Positions 18,549 through 26,788 of a DNA stretch of 64,000 bases are shown here, piece after piece; within the stretch, counting starts at the first letter, position 1; each line of letters starts with the position of its first letter. A program made the position numbers and the translations under genes. Under the pieces are notes generated by a model that saw nothing but the letters and a program-made list of their open reading frames with translations, was not told where the DNA came from and ran no database searches. Origin of the DNA: Nocardiopsis sinuspersici (GTDB lineage Bacteria; Actinomycetota; Actinomycetes; Streptosporangiales; Streptosporangiaceae); assembly GCA_008638415.1 (NCBI GenBank), contig VWVT01000005.1:186001-250000 (forward strand), in the 5' to 3' direction.

Positions 18549-18580
18549 ACGGGCCCCGCGTGTTCGCACGCGGGGCCCGT
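18549..18580. terminator. Strong hairpin terminator
   Basis: A perfect 14-bp stem (ACGGGCCCCGCGTG and its complement) closed by a TTCG tetraloop and followed by TTTCC lies between the convergent YkvA and TetR genes. Confidence 0.85.
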
Positions 18581-18698
18581 TTCCACTGCCCGGCCGCGCC
18601 GCCGCCGGGAGGGGCGGTGGCCTCCGCCCGTGGTGGCCTCCGCCCACGAGGGCTCCACCCGAGGTGCGCCGCTGAGGGGCGCCCGCCGAGGGGACGGA

Positions 18699-19295
18699 TC
18701 AGGGGAGCTCGGGCGAGGACGGGCCCTCGGGGACGATGACGCGCACCATCCGGTCCACCAGGGAGTCCGGACCGTCGTCGCCGAGCACCTCGGGCAGGGT
18801 CAGGTGCTCCACGAACAGGCCGGTCATCGCCAGGTAGAGCGTGACCACCGTGCCCCGGTCGCCGGGGAAGCCGCCCTCCAGGTGGTGGCTCACGTTCTCC
18901 TCCAGGGTGTCCCGGATGGTGCGCGTCAGCTCCTCGCGGATGCCCGGGTGCCGGTTGGCCTCCAGCCGCAGCTCCAGCAGCGCGAGGTAGGCGTTGCGGT
19001 CGGCCTCCACCCGACGCAGCAGGTCGCGCATCCCCAGGCGGGTCTGCTCGCGCGAGGGCTCCGCGTCCAGGAAGCGCGCGGTGAACTCCTCGGTGGGGGT
19101 CAGGCGTACGTGGACGTGCGCGCCCGCCTGGAGCAGGAGTTCGGCGCGGTTGGCGAAGTAGTTCGACGCGGTTCCTCCGGGTACCCCCGCGCGGGTGTCC
19201 ACCGCGCGGAAGGTGAGTCCGCGCGCGCCCTCCTCCGCGAGCACGTCGATGGCCGCGTCCAGTAGTGCGCGCCTGCGTTCGGGGTTCTGCCGCAT
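18699..19295 (-). CDS. TetR/AcrR-family transcriptional regulator
   Basis: This 198-residue regulator has the N-terminal helix-turn-helix (RRRALLDAAIDVLAEEGARGLTF, then GTASNYFANRAELL), followed by an all-helical ligand domain with RLGMRDLLRRVEADRNAYLALLELRLEANR. It is divergent from a VOC-family gene, and nested inverted repeats lie between the two starts. Repression of itself and the VOC gene is likely. The ligand is unknown. Confidence 0.92.
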   Translation of the reverse strand: MRQNPERRRALLDAAIDVLAEEGARGLTFRAVDTRAGVPGGTASNYFANRAELLLQAGAHVHVRLTPTEEFTARFLDAEPSREQTRLGMRDLLRRVEADRNAYLALLELRLEANRHPGIREELTRTIRDTLEENVSHHLEGGFPGDRGTVVTLYLAMTGLFVEHLTLPEVLGDDGPDSLVDRMVRVIVPEGPSSPELP

Positions 19296-19331
19296 GGCCC
19301 CTGGCCTCCTCTTGCGTCGTCCGTGGAGTAC

Positions 19332-19381
19332 ACGCTTGTTTTACCACTCCAAGCGTAGTACTTTGCTCGAAGTGGTAAAAC
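19332..19381. promoter_or_regulatory. Nested inverted repeats, probable TetR operators
   Basis: GTTTTACCACT (19338-19348) is exactly repeated in inverse at 19371-19381. A second pair, ACGCTTG (19332-19338) and CAAGCGT (19350-19356), is nested with it. The site lies between the TetR start (19295) and the VOC start (19400), close enough to the latter to cover its promoter. Confidence 0.65.
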
Positions 19382-19399
19382 CGACCTCCTGGAGGAAGC

Positions 19400-19828
19400 G
19401 TGAACATCGAGCTCGTGGGCCTGGCCGTGCTCTGCGACGACCCGCGCGCCAGCGCCGCGTGGTTCACCGAGCACTTCGGCTTCGAGGTCGGCATCGACCT
19501 CGGCTGGTACCTCAACACCCAGCACGAGGACCACCCCAAGCTGTCCGTCGACTTCGTCCTGCGCGACCACCCGTCCACGCACGAGGTCCTGCGCAACGGG
19601 CGGGCGGAGTCGCTGATCGCCTTCCTGGTACCGGACGTGGACGCGGAGGAGAGACGTCTGCGCGAGGCGGGGGTGGAGGTGGTCATGCCCCTGGTCAGCG
19701 AACCCTGGGGGCAGCGCCGCTTCCAGGTCTCGGGGCCCGAGGGGCTCTACGTGGAGGTCCTGCAGATGGTCGCCCCCGATCCGCGGTGGATGAGGGACAA
19801 CGGCTTCGCCGCGGAGGCGGAGCGGTGA
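19400..19828 (+). CDS. VOC family (glyoxalase/bleomycin-resistance fold) protein
   Basis: This 142-residue single-domain protein starts at a GTG just after GGAGGAAGC. The two beta-alpha-beta-beta-beta modules are visible: ELVGLAVLCDDPRASAAWF at the start, then LIAFLVPDVDAEERRLREAGVE and the closing RRFQVSGPEGLYVEVLQ, where the last Glu is the usual metal ligand. VOC proteins are metal-dependent lyases, dioxygenases or binding proteins; the substrate here is unknown. The divergent TetR gene suggests induction by a small molecule. Confidence 0.88.
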   Translation: MNIELVGLAVLCDDPRASAAWFTEHFGFEVGIDLGWYLNTQHEDHPKLSVDFVLRDHPSTHEVLRNGRAESLIAFLVPDVDAEERRLREAGVEVVMPLVSEPWGQRRFQVSGPEGLYVEVLQMVAPDPRWMRDNGFAAEAER

Positions 19829-19834
19829 ACGGGC

Positions 19835-19865
19835 GCCGGGGCCGGTCGGTGCGGCCGGCCCCGGC
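19835..19865. terminator. Bidirectional hairpin between VOC and YciI genes
   Basis: GCCGGGGCCGG (19835-19845) and its perfect complement (19855-19865) with a nine-base loop lie in the 60-bp gap between two convergent genes. Confidence 0.7.
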
Positions 19866-19888
19866 ACGGGTGCGCGGGTCCGGGCGGC

Positions 19889-20185
19889 TCAGAAGTGCTC
19901 GGCCAGCGGGCCCAGGACCGGGACCCACTCGTGGACCCCGACCTCGCTGACCAGGCCCCGCAGGCGGAAGGGGTCCTTCTCGGTCAGGGCGAGGGCCTCC
20001 TCCCTGGTGCCGGCGCGAAAGAGCAGGAGCGCGCCGGGGGCCTCCTCGGGGCCGAAGGGGCCCGAGCACAGGTTGGCGCCCTGCTCGGAGAGCCCGTTCA
20101 GGTACTCCCGGTGGGCGGGGCGGTGCTCGTCGCGCGCGGCTGCGCTGTCGGCGGCGTAGGTGTAGGTGATGGCGAAGACCGCCAT
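19889..20185 (-). CDS. YciI family protein
   Basis: From the ATG at 20185, preceded by GGGAGG, the product is 98 residues, the usual size. It has MAVFAITYTYA, HRPAHREYLNGLSEQG and GTREEALALTEKDPFRLRGLV, the features of the YciI/YCII ferredoxin-like fold with the conserved His and Asp. Function in the family is poorly defined; one subgroup has dehalogenase-like or peroxidase-like activity. Confidence 0.85.
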   Translation of the reverse strand: MAVFAITYTYAADSAAARDEHRPAHREYLNGLSEQGANLCSGPFGPEEAPGALLLFRAGTREEALALTEKDPFRLRGLVSEVGVHEWVPVLGPLAEHF

Positions 20186-20330
20186 GGGGTTCCTCCCTGG
20201 GTACGCGGCTTCGGCGGCGGACCGGGACACCGCCCCGTGTGCCGGCGGGGTGCGCGGCCGCCGCCGCGATGGCCGACACTGTGCCACAGGCGGGCGGGGC
20301 CGCGCGGGCCAGGGGCCGGGAAGGGGCTGG

Positions 20331-20996
20331 TCACACCGGGGGCTCCAGCTTGGCGTAGACGACCACGTTGCCGGTGTAGCTGCCGCTGCCCCGCTCGAAC
20401 TCACCGCCGCAGGTCACCAGCCGAAGCTCGGCCCGGTTGCCCGTGGAGCCGTAGACCCGTTCCGTGGGGAAGGCGTCCTTGTCGTACTCCCGTACCTCGT
20501 ACACGTGGAACACGGCCTCGCTGCCGTCGGCGCGCCCGACGGTCACCTCGTCGCCGGGGGCCAACTCCCGCAGCCGGAAGAAGACCGCCGGACCGCTGAG
20601 GGAGTCCACGTGCGCGCCCAGTACCGCGGGTCCGGCCTGGCCGGGCCAGGGGCCCGACTCGTACCACCCGACCCTGTCGGTGTCCTCGGGGGCCTCCAGC
20701 GTCCCGGTGGTGTCCACGTCCAGGGCGACGAGGTCCGCGACGTCCACGTCGATCGCCGGGATGGTGAGCCGGACGGGCCGGGCGCGTGCCAGGACGGGCG
20801 CGGCCCCGGGCTCGGCGGCCTCCCCGGCCTCCGAGGCCGGGGAGGCCGCCGAGAACCCGGCGGAGCCCGAGGCCGCGCCGCCCTGCCACAGGCCGGCGGC
20901 CATGAGCAGGACCCCGACGGAGGAGACGAACCGGGCGGCCGCCGAGTAGATCACCCGGCGGCCGTGGGACGACTCGGGCCGTGCGGTGGCCATCAC
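20331..20996 (-). CDS. Class F sortase
   Basis: The 221-residue protein begins GTG-ATG (either codon could be used). A membrane helix (about 15-40) is followed by an Ala/Glu linker. The catalytic domain has RLTIPAIDVDVADLV, the catalytic His in VLGAHVDS and the catalytic Cys in LRLVTCGGEF, with the downstream GSYTGNVVVYA strand. Class F sortases of actinobacteria cleave wall-sorting substrates or join pili, and many have no known partner. The gene lies 37 bp downstream of a CHRD-type exported protein whose C-terminal helix and basic tail look like a surface-anchoring signal. That protein is the obvious candidate substrate. Confidence 0.93.
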   Translation of the reverse strand: MMATARPESSHGRRVIYSAAARFVSSVGVLLMAAGLWQGGAASGSAGFSAASPASEAGEAAEPGAAPVLARARPVRLTIPAIDVDVADLVALDVDTTGTLEAPEDTDRVGWYESGPWPGQAGPAVLGAHVDSLSGPAVFFRLRELAPGDEVTVGRADGSEAVFHVYEVREYDKDAFPTERVYGSTGNRAELRLVTCGGEFERGSGSYTGNVVVYAKLEPPV

Positions 20997-21033
20997 GCTT
21001 CCCCGGAGGTGGAGCCGGTGCCCGGGGCCACGG

Positions 21034-21804
21034 TCACGTCCGGGCGCGCAGCAGCTGGCGGCCGGCGACGGCCACGGCTCCCGCCACCGTGACGAGGGCG
21101 GCGCCCAGGCCGACCAGCGCGGCGGTGGGAGTGCCGGCGGTGCCGCCGAGGCCGGTGTCCATGCCGCTCTCCGGGGCCGCCGTGAACGAGCCGCAGGACG
21201 CGGGATGGGTCGCCTCGGCCGGAACCGCCTGGTCGAGGTCGCTCCTGCCCGCGCCGTTGAAGTCGTACTCCCTGTCGCCCTCGGTGTCGATGCCGCGCTG
21301 GACGAGCACGGCCTCGCCGTCGCCGATCCGCTCGGCGATGTCCTCGTCGACCTCGAAGGTGCGCTGGTACTCGAGCTTGCCGTCCTCGTCGGCCACGGCC
21401 ATGCGCTCCAGGGCCAGCTTGTGCTCGGACCCGGTGTCGCCCTCGGTGGTCAGGGACACGGCCCCGGGGCCGTAGAAGGGCATGCCCTCTGTCGTGCTGA
21501 CGAACCCGTCGCCGTTCTCGTCGGAGTCCAGTCCGGGCGGGCACGTGCCCTTCCCGCCGATGTGGAGGTGCTGCGCGTGCGGAAGGCCCGGTGCGAGTCC
21601 GGTCGCGTGGACCTGGACCGTCACCCTCGTGCCCCGGAGTTCGACGGTGCTGGTCCCCCCGGCCCCGTGCTCGTTTAACGGCTGAATCTGGGCGTGCAGG
21701 GCCGTCGTATCACCGGTGGGAACGTCGGCCTGCGCGGGAGCGGCGGCCAGTACCAGTCCCATGGGAAGCGCCAACGCGGTCGTGGCGGCGGTTGCCTTGT
21801 GCAT
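21034..21804 (-). CDS. CHRD-type exported protein with C-terminal membrane anchor
   Basis: This 256-residue protein has a signal peptide (MHKATAATTALALPMGLVLAAAPAQA). It continues into a CHRD-like beta domain (about 30-200), with GTRVTVQVHATGLAPGLPHAQHLHIGGKGTC as the main signature. It ends in a Gly/Thr linker, a membrane helix and RQLLRART. No canonical LPxTG precedes the helix; the sequence there is MDTGLGGTAGTPTA. The sortase gene directly downstream suggests co-expression, with anchoring or oligomer formation at the surface. The presumed promoter region carries a small inverted repeat (21891-21910). Confidence 0.8.
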   Translation of the reverse strand: MHKATAATTALALPMGLVLAAAPAQADVPTGDTTALHAQIQPLNEHGAGGTSTVELRGTRVTVQVHATGLAPGLPHAQHLHIGGKGTCPPGLDSDENGDGFVSTTEGMPFYGPGAVSLTTEGDTGSEHKLALERMAVADEDGKLEYQRTFEVDEDIAERIGDGEAVLVQRGIDTEGDREYDFNGAGRSDLDQAVPAEATHPASCGSFTAAPESGMDTGLGGTAGTPTAALVGLGAALVTVAGAVAVAGRQLLRART

Positions 21805-21890
21805 TGCGAGAGCTCCTCTGCGGATCCTCCCCGTCCCGATGACGTGGAGTTGTCCGGAAAGATGCCCCTTCGCACTAGGTGAGTAACCGT

Positions 21891-21910
21891 ATGTAACGAC
21901 TTAATTACAT
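21891..21910. promoter_or_regulatory. Small inverted repeat in the CHRD-sortase promoter region
   Basis: ATGTAA, eight bases, then TTACAT, inside the only AT-rich patch of the region and about 90 bp upstream of the CHRD gene. It may be an operator or part of the promoter. Confidence 0.35.
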
Positions 21911-22114
21911 GTAGTTGTGAACCGTTTTTGCGTGGCGTGGATGATTCGAGGCGCGTTCGAGGATAGGGGCCCGGGGCCGCGGAGGGCGGGGGAGGGACGC
22001 GTACCCGCTCTCCGCCGGAGCGTGCCCGGTGGGTGCCGCCCGTCGCATGGCGGGGCGGATGTGCGCCGGGCACACCCGGGACCGCCGCCGCGGTGCGCCG
22101 TTCTCCGGGGAGGG

Positions 22115-22288
22115 TCAGGAGCCCTCGGCGATGCGTGCGAGGGCGTAGGCCCACACGCCCTGGACGGCGGCCATGCCCAGCCACACCAGCGCGACGACCG
22201 CGGCCGCGGTCAGCGCCACCGTGAGCACGTAGGTCACCACGGCGACGGTCCGGCGGGCGGCGCGGTGCTCGGGGCCCTGGTAGGTCAT
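22115..22288 (-). CDS. 57-residue single-pass membrane protein at the end of the GTPase operon
   Basis: The start at 22288 follows GGAGGG and overlaps the stop of the upstream GTPase gene (ATGA). A basic N-terminus (MTYQGPEHRAARR) leads into a 30-residue hydrophobic helix (VAVVTYVLTVALTAAAVVALVW) and a short tail. No family is recognised. The 4-base overlap and good ribosome site argue for a real, co-translated subunit. It may associate in the membrane with the zinc-ribbon GTPase-like protein. Confidence 0.6.
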   Translation of the reverse strand: MTYQGPEHRAARRTVAVVTYVLTVALTAAAVVALVWLGMAAVQGVWAYALARIAEGS

Positions 22289-23895
22289 CGGGTTCCCTCC
22301 ATGTACTCCGACTCCGGCCGCTCGGGCCGGGGTGCGTCGGCCGGAGGCCCCGGGAGGTCCGGGGGCCCCTGTCCCCCCGGGGGCTCGGGATCGGCCAGCA
22401 TCGCGGTGAACGCGTCGTCCTCCCCGGCCAGCAGCCACCGCAGCAGGGCGCCGAGGCTGGGATCGGCCAGCCCCGAGCCGTCGGTGACGGCCGAGGTCAG
22501 GAACACCCGAGTCTGCGCGAAGTCGGCCTCCGCGTCCCGCAGCAGGTTTCCCAGGCCCAGGGTCCGCTCCGCCCACTCCCGGGGCCCCACACCGTCGGGC
22601 GCGACGGCCGTCCCCCGCACCAGGTCGCCGCGCGTGACCACCACCGCCAGACGGCTCCGGCGCCGCACGGGCAGACGGCCGTGCCCCAGCATGCGGTACT
22701 GCCGCCGGATCTCGTCGCGCACCGCCCCGTACGCCAGTTCCGGATCACGGGTGTGCGAGCGGTCCCCGGCCAGCCGGGACCGTTCCCGCGCGGTCAGCGA
22801 GCGCCACACCGCCTCGATCCCCAGCGGGTCCACCGCAAGCACGAACGTGGACGCCTTGCCCAGGTAGGCCAGCTCCTCGGCGGTCACCGAGCGGTTGAAC
22901 CGCTCGCCCGCCGCGTCGAACAGCTGCATGAGCAGGGTCCTGCCGCCCGCGCCCACCCGCACGGTCAGCCCCCGCACCTCGCGTCCCGGGGGCGTGGGCG
23001 GGGTCCGCGTCGACAGCATCCGCTCGCAGTCCCGCAGCCGCCGCACCGCCTCCTCGCCCACCGGCTCCACGTACGCCTCCGGGGCCCTGTGCGCCGCCTG
23101 TGCCAGCACGAGGTGCATCCCGGTCACCAGCCGCGTCTTGCCCGCGCCAGTCCCGCCGAACAGCGGCAGCACGAACTCCCTGGCCTCGCCCGGCCGGTGC
23201 TCCAGGCTCCGGTCGCAGTGCGGACACCGCGCGTCCAGGTCCGCCGACCCCAGTAGGAGCAGCGTCGGCAGACGGGCCCCGCACAGGCACCGCCGCCACC
23301 ACAGCCCCCGCCCCCCGGGCCGGATGGAACCGTGCCGCCGACCGCACCGCGTGCACAGGTACGCCGGATAGCCCAGGCGCAGGAAGCACCCCGGGCACAC
23401 CATCCGGATCCGGCGGGCCAGCAGCAGCCCCGAGTCCGCCAGCCGGAGCGCGCCGACGGCCGTCCACGCCGCGGCCAGATACGCGCCCACCACCAGGGCG
23501 TGGACCAGCAGGTGCGGCAGCAGGAGGACGCTCCACGGCGCCGCGACGGCCCAGCACCAGCCCAGCACCGCGCGCAGGTCCCACCAGGCCGGACCGCCGT
23601 GGTAGGACCGGTGCGCGGGATCGTCCTGGCTGCCGGGCAGCGGTTCGCTCGGGTGGTCACCGCCGAACATCACCCGGTGCGTGCGGCGCAGGTACAGGAA
23701 CACCAGGACGCACCATCCGACCACGGCGGCGGCGCCCCCGAGGATGATGACGGCGCTCACCAGGCCCGCGATCAGCCACCACCGCAGCAGGTAGACGACC
23801 ACCAGGGCCAGGAGCACCCCGACGGCCGCCAGCAGCGCCACCCCGAGTTGCACGCCGCCGTCGTCGCTCCGCGGTCCCGGCGCCGCCCGCCTCAT
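22285..23895 (-). CDS. Membrane-embedded zinc-ribbon TRAFAC-type GTPase-like protein
   Basis: The ATG at 23895 overlaps the GAP1 stop (ATGA), giving 536 residues. N-terminal hydrophobic helices (about 14-36, 41-70 and 108-150) are followed by two Cys-pair ribbons, CPGC/CTRC (about 167-184) and CLC/CPHC (about 203-227), typical double zinc ribbons. The P-loop domain starts at 240: GGTGAGKT (247-254), LFDAAGERF in the Walker B/G3 position (325-333) and VTRGDLV in the NKxD position (420-426), where Lys is replaced by Arg and Asp is kept. The C-terminus is Pro-rich. It looks like a divergent paralogue of the soluble GTPase at 26789-28000. It is likely the membrane-side partner of the system. Confidence 0.82.
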   Translation of the reverse strand: MRRAAPGPRSDDGGVQLGVALLAAVGVLLALVVVYLLRWWLIAGLVSAVIILGGAAAVVGWCVLVFLYLRRTHRVMFGGDHPSEPLPGSQDDPAHRSYHGGPAWWDLRAVLGWCWAVAAPWSVLLLPHLLVHALVVGAYLAAAWTAVGALRLADSGLLLARRIRMVCPGCFLRLGYPAYLCTRCGRRHGSIRPGGRGLWWRRCLCGARLPTLLLLGSADLDARCPHCDRSLEHRPGEAREFVLPLFGGTGAGKTRLVTGMHLVLAQAAHRAPEAYVEPVGEEAVRRLRDCERMLSTRTPPTPPGREVRGLTVRVGAGGRTLLMQLFDAAGERFNRSVTAEELAYLGKASTFVLAVDPLGIEAVWRSLTARERSRLAGDRSHTRDPELAYGAVRDEIRRQYRMLGHGRLPVRRRSRLAVVVTRGDLVRGTAVAPDGVGPREWAERTLGLGNLLRDAEADFAQTRVFLTSAVTDGSGLADPSLGALLRWLLAGEDDAFTAMLADPEPPGGQGPPDLPGPPADAPRPERPESEYMEGTR

Positions 23896-26690
23896 GACCG
23901 CCGCCCGCAGGTCCACGGGCCCAGTCCGAAGAACCCGTGTCCGCGGGGTCCGCGCAGCCGCTGCGCCCACTCGTCGAAGCCGCCTCCCGACTCCCGGGGC
24001 AACTGCCTGCGCATCCGCGCCACGTGGCGCCTCCTCCACCCGGCCACGGCGATCGAGAGCACCGACGCGTCCAGGTACCGGGAGCGCCCGTGGCCGGTCA
24101 GCGCCTCGTGCCTGGCCGTCAGGTACACCAGCGCCGCCGTCGCCGTGTCCGGCCGCTCCTCGGCCAACCGGAGGGACACCGCGTCACAGTAGGCCTCGAA
24201 CACCTCCGCCGGACAGTCCCGCAGCGCCTCGGCCAGCGACGCGCACCGGCGCCACCCCAGCAGCATGCGAACCACCAGCCTGCGGGTGACCTCCTCCACC
24301 ACGGGATGGGTGTCCCGGACGCTCCCGTACACGGCGCCGAGCCGATCGGGGCCCCGGTCGTCCCCGGCCGCGCGCAGCGCGACCAGGGCCGGACGGACCC
24401 GCGACCACTCCACCACCACACGCCGGCCGGACTCCGGCAGCCGGGTGCGCAGCCAGTGCCGGGACACCTCGTCCACCAGCTCCCGCCACGCCCGCTCCCT
24501 CCCCTCCTCGGGCGGGGACGTCACCGCCTCGGCCACCCAGCCGCCCACATCCGGAGCCACCAGGACCCCGGGCCGCAGGACGCGCAGGGTCAGGAGGACG
24601 GCCCGGGCATCGTGGTCCGGCCCCCAGACCCCGGCGAGCAGGTCCTCGTCCACGTCGTGCTCGGCGAGCCCGGGCGCCTCGGCCGTCCGCCCCTCCCTGC
24701 GCACGGACACCACGTACGACAGCAGCCCCGGAAGGTCGGTGCGGTTGTCGGTGCCCAGGAGCCGCAGCTCTCGCAGGAGGGCACTGGACCCGTCGCGGTC
24801 GTCGGCGAACAGGGCGCCCGCCGGCCCGGCCGCCAGGGCGGCCAACCGGTCGCGGGGAAGTTCGGCCAGCCCCGCCGCCGCGCCCCGCCGCATCCCGGGG
24901 TGGGCGGCCATCAGGGTGCGTATCGCCGGATCGGGGAGGCGGGAGCCGGCCAGCAGGGGGGCGATGACGTCGCCGCCGTAGCGTTCCAGGCTCGCCGCGG
25001 GGGGCACCAGCCCGCCCGCGCGCGCCCAGCGCAGCAGCTCCACCGCCCGGTCGGGGCAGACCTCGCCCCGCCGTCCGTCCAGCAGCGCGGCGACACGGTC
25101 CCGGGCCGCCCCGCGCACCGATTCCGACCGCATCGGCGCCACCGGCGGGGCGGGCCTGCCCGCGGCGATGTCGTCCAGGGAACGGCGCACCATCACGCGT
25201 TCGAGCCGCTCGACCACGCCGGTCGCGCCGCCCAGGCGGTGGGCCACCCGCTGCAACCCGGCCAGGGCCTCGTGGTCCAGGGACGTGTCCGCCGGTTCCG
25301 CCGCGCCCGCCGTACCCGCTGTGCCCTCTGCTCCCGCCGCGCCGGTCGTGCCCGGTGTACCGGCCGTGTCGGCCGGACCCACCGGCTCCACCGGGATCCC
25401 GGACCAGGGCCTCACCCCGTTCGACGGTCCGCCCGGTACCGCTCCGGCCGACACGCCCTCACGCCGCCTTCCCGGCATTCCGCGCGCCGACCCCGCGAAC
25501 ATCCCTCCGGACGCCCCGCGGGACGGCCTCGTGGCCGACCCGTCCACCGCTCCGACCAGTGCCCCGTCCGCCGGTCCGCTGACCGTGCCGCCGGCCGGCC
25601 CACCGGAGGGCCCGCCGGCCGCCCCGTCCCGAGCGTCCGCGACCCCCGCGAACGACGCGGCGTCGGCGTCCAGGATCCGGTGGACCAGTGCGGCCGCGTC
25701 GTCCTGGGCGAGCCACCCCACCGCCTCCGGCAACCACTCGCGCACCGCCCTCAGGTCCCTCCCGCACGGGGCGCACTCGTCCAGCAGCGCCGCGGCGGCC
25801 AGCACCGGCCGCCAGTCGGCCAGCGGCCCCTCCCGCCCGGAGGCGTAGGGACGCGCCCGGCGCCACAGCTCCGCGGCGCGGCACGTGCCCAGCCTGGCCA
25901 GCCGGTCGGCCACCGCCCAAGCCCGGGTCCCGGGCTCGGGCAGGCCGTCCACGGAGCCGGACTCCGGGTCGTGCACCGTGAACCGGCCCTTCCACAGCGC
26001 GGTGTCCGACCCCGGCGGCACACCGACGACGTGCACGAACGCCTCGTCGGGGTTCGCGCAGTAGGTCGCGAACGACAGCATGCGGGCCCGCTCCGGCGAC
26101 AGCAGGTGGGTCAGGGCCGCCACCCAGTGCGCCACGGACGCGCTGTCGGCCACCAGCACCAGGGGGCGTGCGCCGTCCACGGCGTCGTCGGCGGCGAGCA
26201 GCAGCCGCGCCACCACCTCCGGGGGCCAGCGCCGCATCCACGCGTCGGTGCGCTCGCGGTCCAGGGGGCCGGGGCCGACCTCCGTCTCCGACAGTTCCGA
26301 CAGCTCCGCCGGGCCGGGGCCCTCCACCGGCGCCTCCGCCCAGAAGTCGGCCTCCCACAGCTCCGCGGGCAGCGGACCCGACTCCTTCGGACCCGCGGCC
26401 ACCAGGCTGTGCGCGAAGTAGTTGCCCGGCCGCCCCGACGGGTCGTCCCCGCTGGACACCACCCGGCTCAGTACCGGCACCCCTCCCACGTCGGGCGAGT
26501 AGCAGAGGTTGACCGGGTGGTCGTCCACGCGCTCGGCCGGGCACGACCTCGGCGGCTCGTACACGGTGAACCGCTCGACCTCCCGCAGGACCCGGGGGTC
26601 CACACCGGGGGTCGCCGCGTTGAACTGGTAACCGGCGTAGCCGGACAGGCCGTGTTCGCACGAGGTGTAGTACAGCTGAGCGAAGCCCAT
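23892..26690 (-). CDS. GTPase-associated protein 1 (GAP1) family protein
   Basis: The product is 932 residues from an ATG at 26690 after AAGGA. The N-terminus MGFAQLYYTSCEHGLSGYAG and ATPGVDPRVLREVE, YEPPRSCP match the GAP1 N-terminal type 2 domain. A middle domain (about 150-350) has LVLVADSASVAHWVAALTHLL and LSFATYCANPDEA. A Gly/Ala/Pro/Thr-rich spacer (about 355-468) separates it from a helical C-terminal region (about 470-932). Proteins of this group are named for constant linkage to TRAFAC-type GTPases. Their biochemical role is unproven; a scaffold or target-binding role is inferred. It lies between two GTPase-type genes, 98 bp after one and overlapping the next by 4 bp. The spacer is unusual and probably hypervariable. 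Confidence 0.85.
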   Translation of the reverse strand: MGFAQLYYTSCEHGLSGYAGYQFNAATPGVDPRVLREVERFTVYEPPRSCPAERVDDHPVNLCYSPDVGGVPVLSRVVSSGDDPSGRPGNYFAHSLVAAGPKESGPLPAELWEADFWAEAPVEGPGPAELSELSETEVGPGPLDRERTDAWMRRWPPEVVARLLLAADDAVDGARPLVLVADSASVAHWVAALTHLLSPERARMLSFATYCANPDEAFVHVVGVPPGSDTALWKGRFTVHDPESGSVDGLPEPGTRAWAVADRLARLGTCRAAELWRRARPYASGREGPLADWRPVLAAAALLDECAPCGRDLRAVREWLPEAVGWLAQDDAAALVHRILDADAASFAGVADARDGAAGGPSGGPAGGTVSGPADGALVGAVDGSATRPSRGASGGMFAGSARGMPGRRREGVSAGAVPGGPSNGVRPWSGIPVEPVGPADTAGTPGTTGAAGAEGTAGTAGAAEPADTSLDHEALAGLQRVAHRLGGATGVVERLERVMVRRSLDDIAAGRPAPPVAPMRSESVRGAARDRVAALLDGRRGEVCPDRAVELLRWARAGGLVPPAASLERYGGDVIAPLLAGSRLPDPAIRTLMAAHPGMRRGAAAGLAELPRDRLAALAAGPAGALFADDRDGSSALLRELRLLGTDNRTDLPGLLSYVVSVRREGRTAEAPGLAEHDVDEDLLAGVWGPDHDARAVLLTLRVLRPGVLVAPDVGGWVAEAVTSPPEEGRERAWRELVDEVSRHWLRTRLPESGRRVVVEWSRVRPALVALRAAGDDRGPDRLGAVYGSVRDTHPVVEEVTRRLVVRMLLGWRRCASLAEALRDCPAEVFEAYCDAVSLRLAEERPDTATAALVYLTARHEALTGHGRSRYLDASVLSIAVAGWRRRHVARMRRQLPRESGGGFDEWAQRLRGPRGHGFFGLGPWTCGRRS

Positions 26691-26788
26691 CGGTACGTCC
26701 TTCTGGTCGGTCTGGTCGTTCACGGGGGCCGTCGGACGGGCCGCCGCGGTCGGAACCGCTCGGCGTCCGGTGGACCCCGGGGTCGGGA

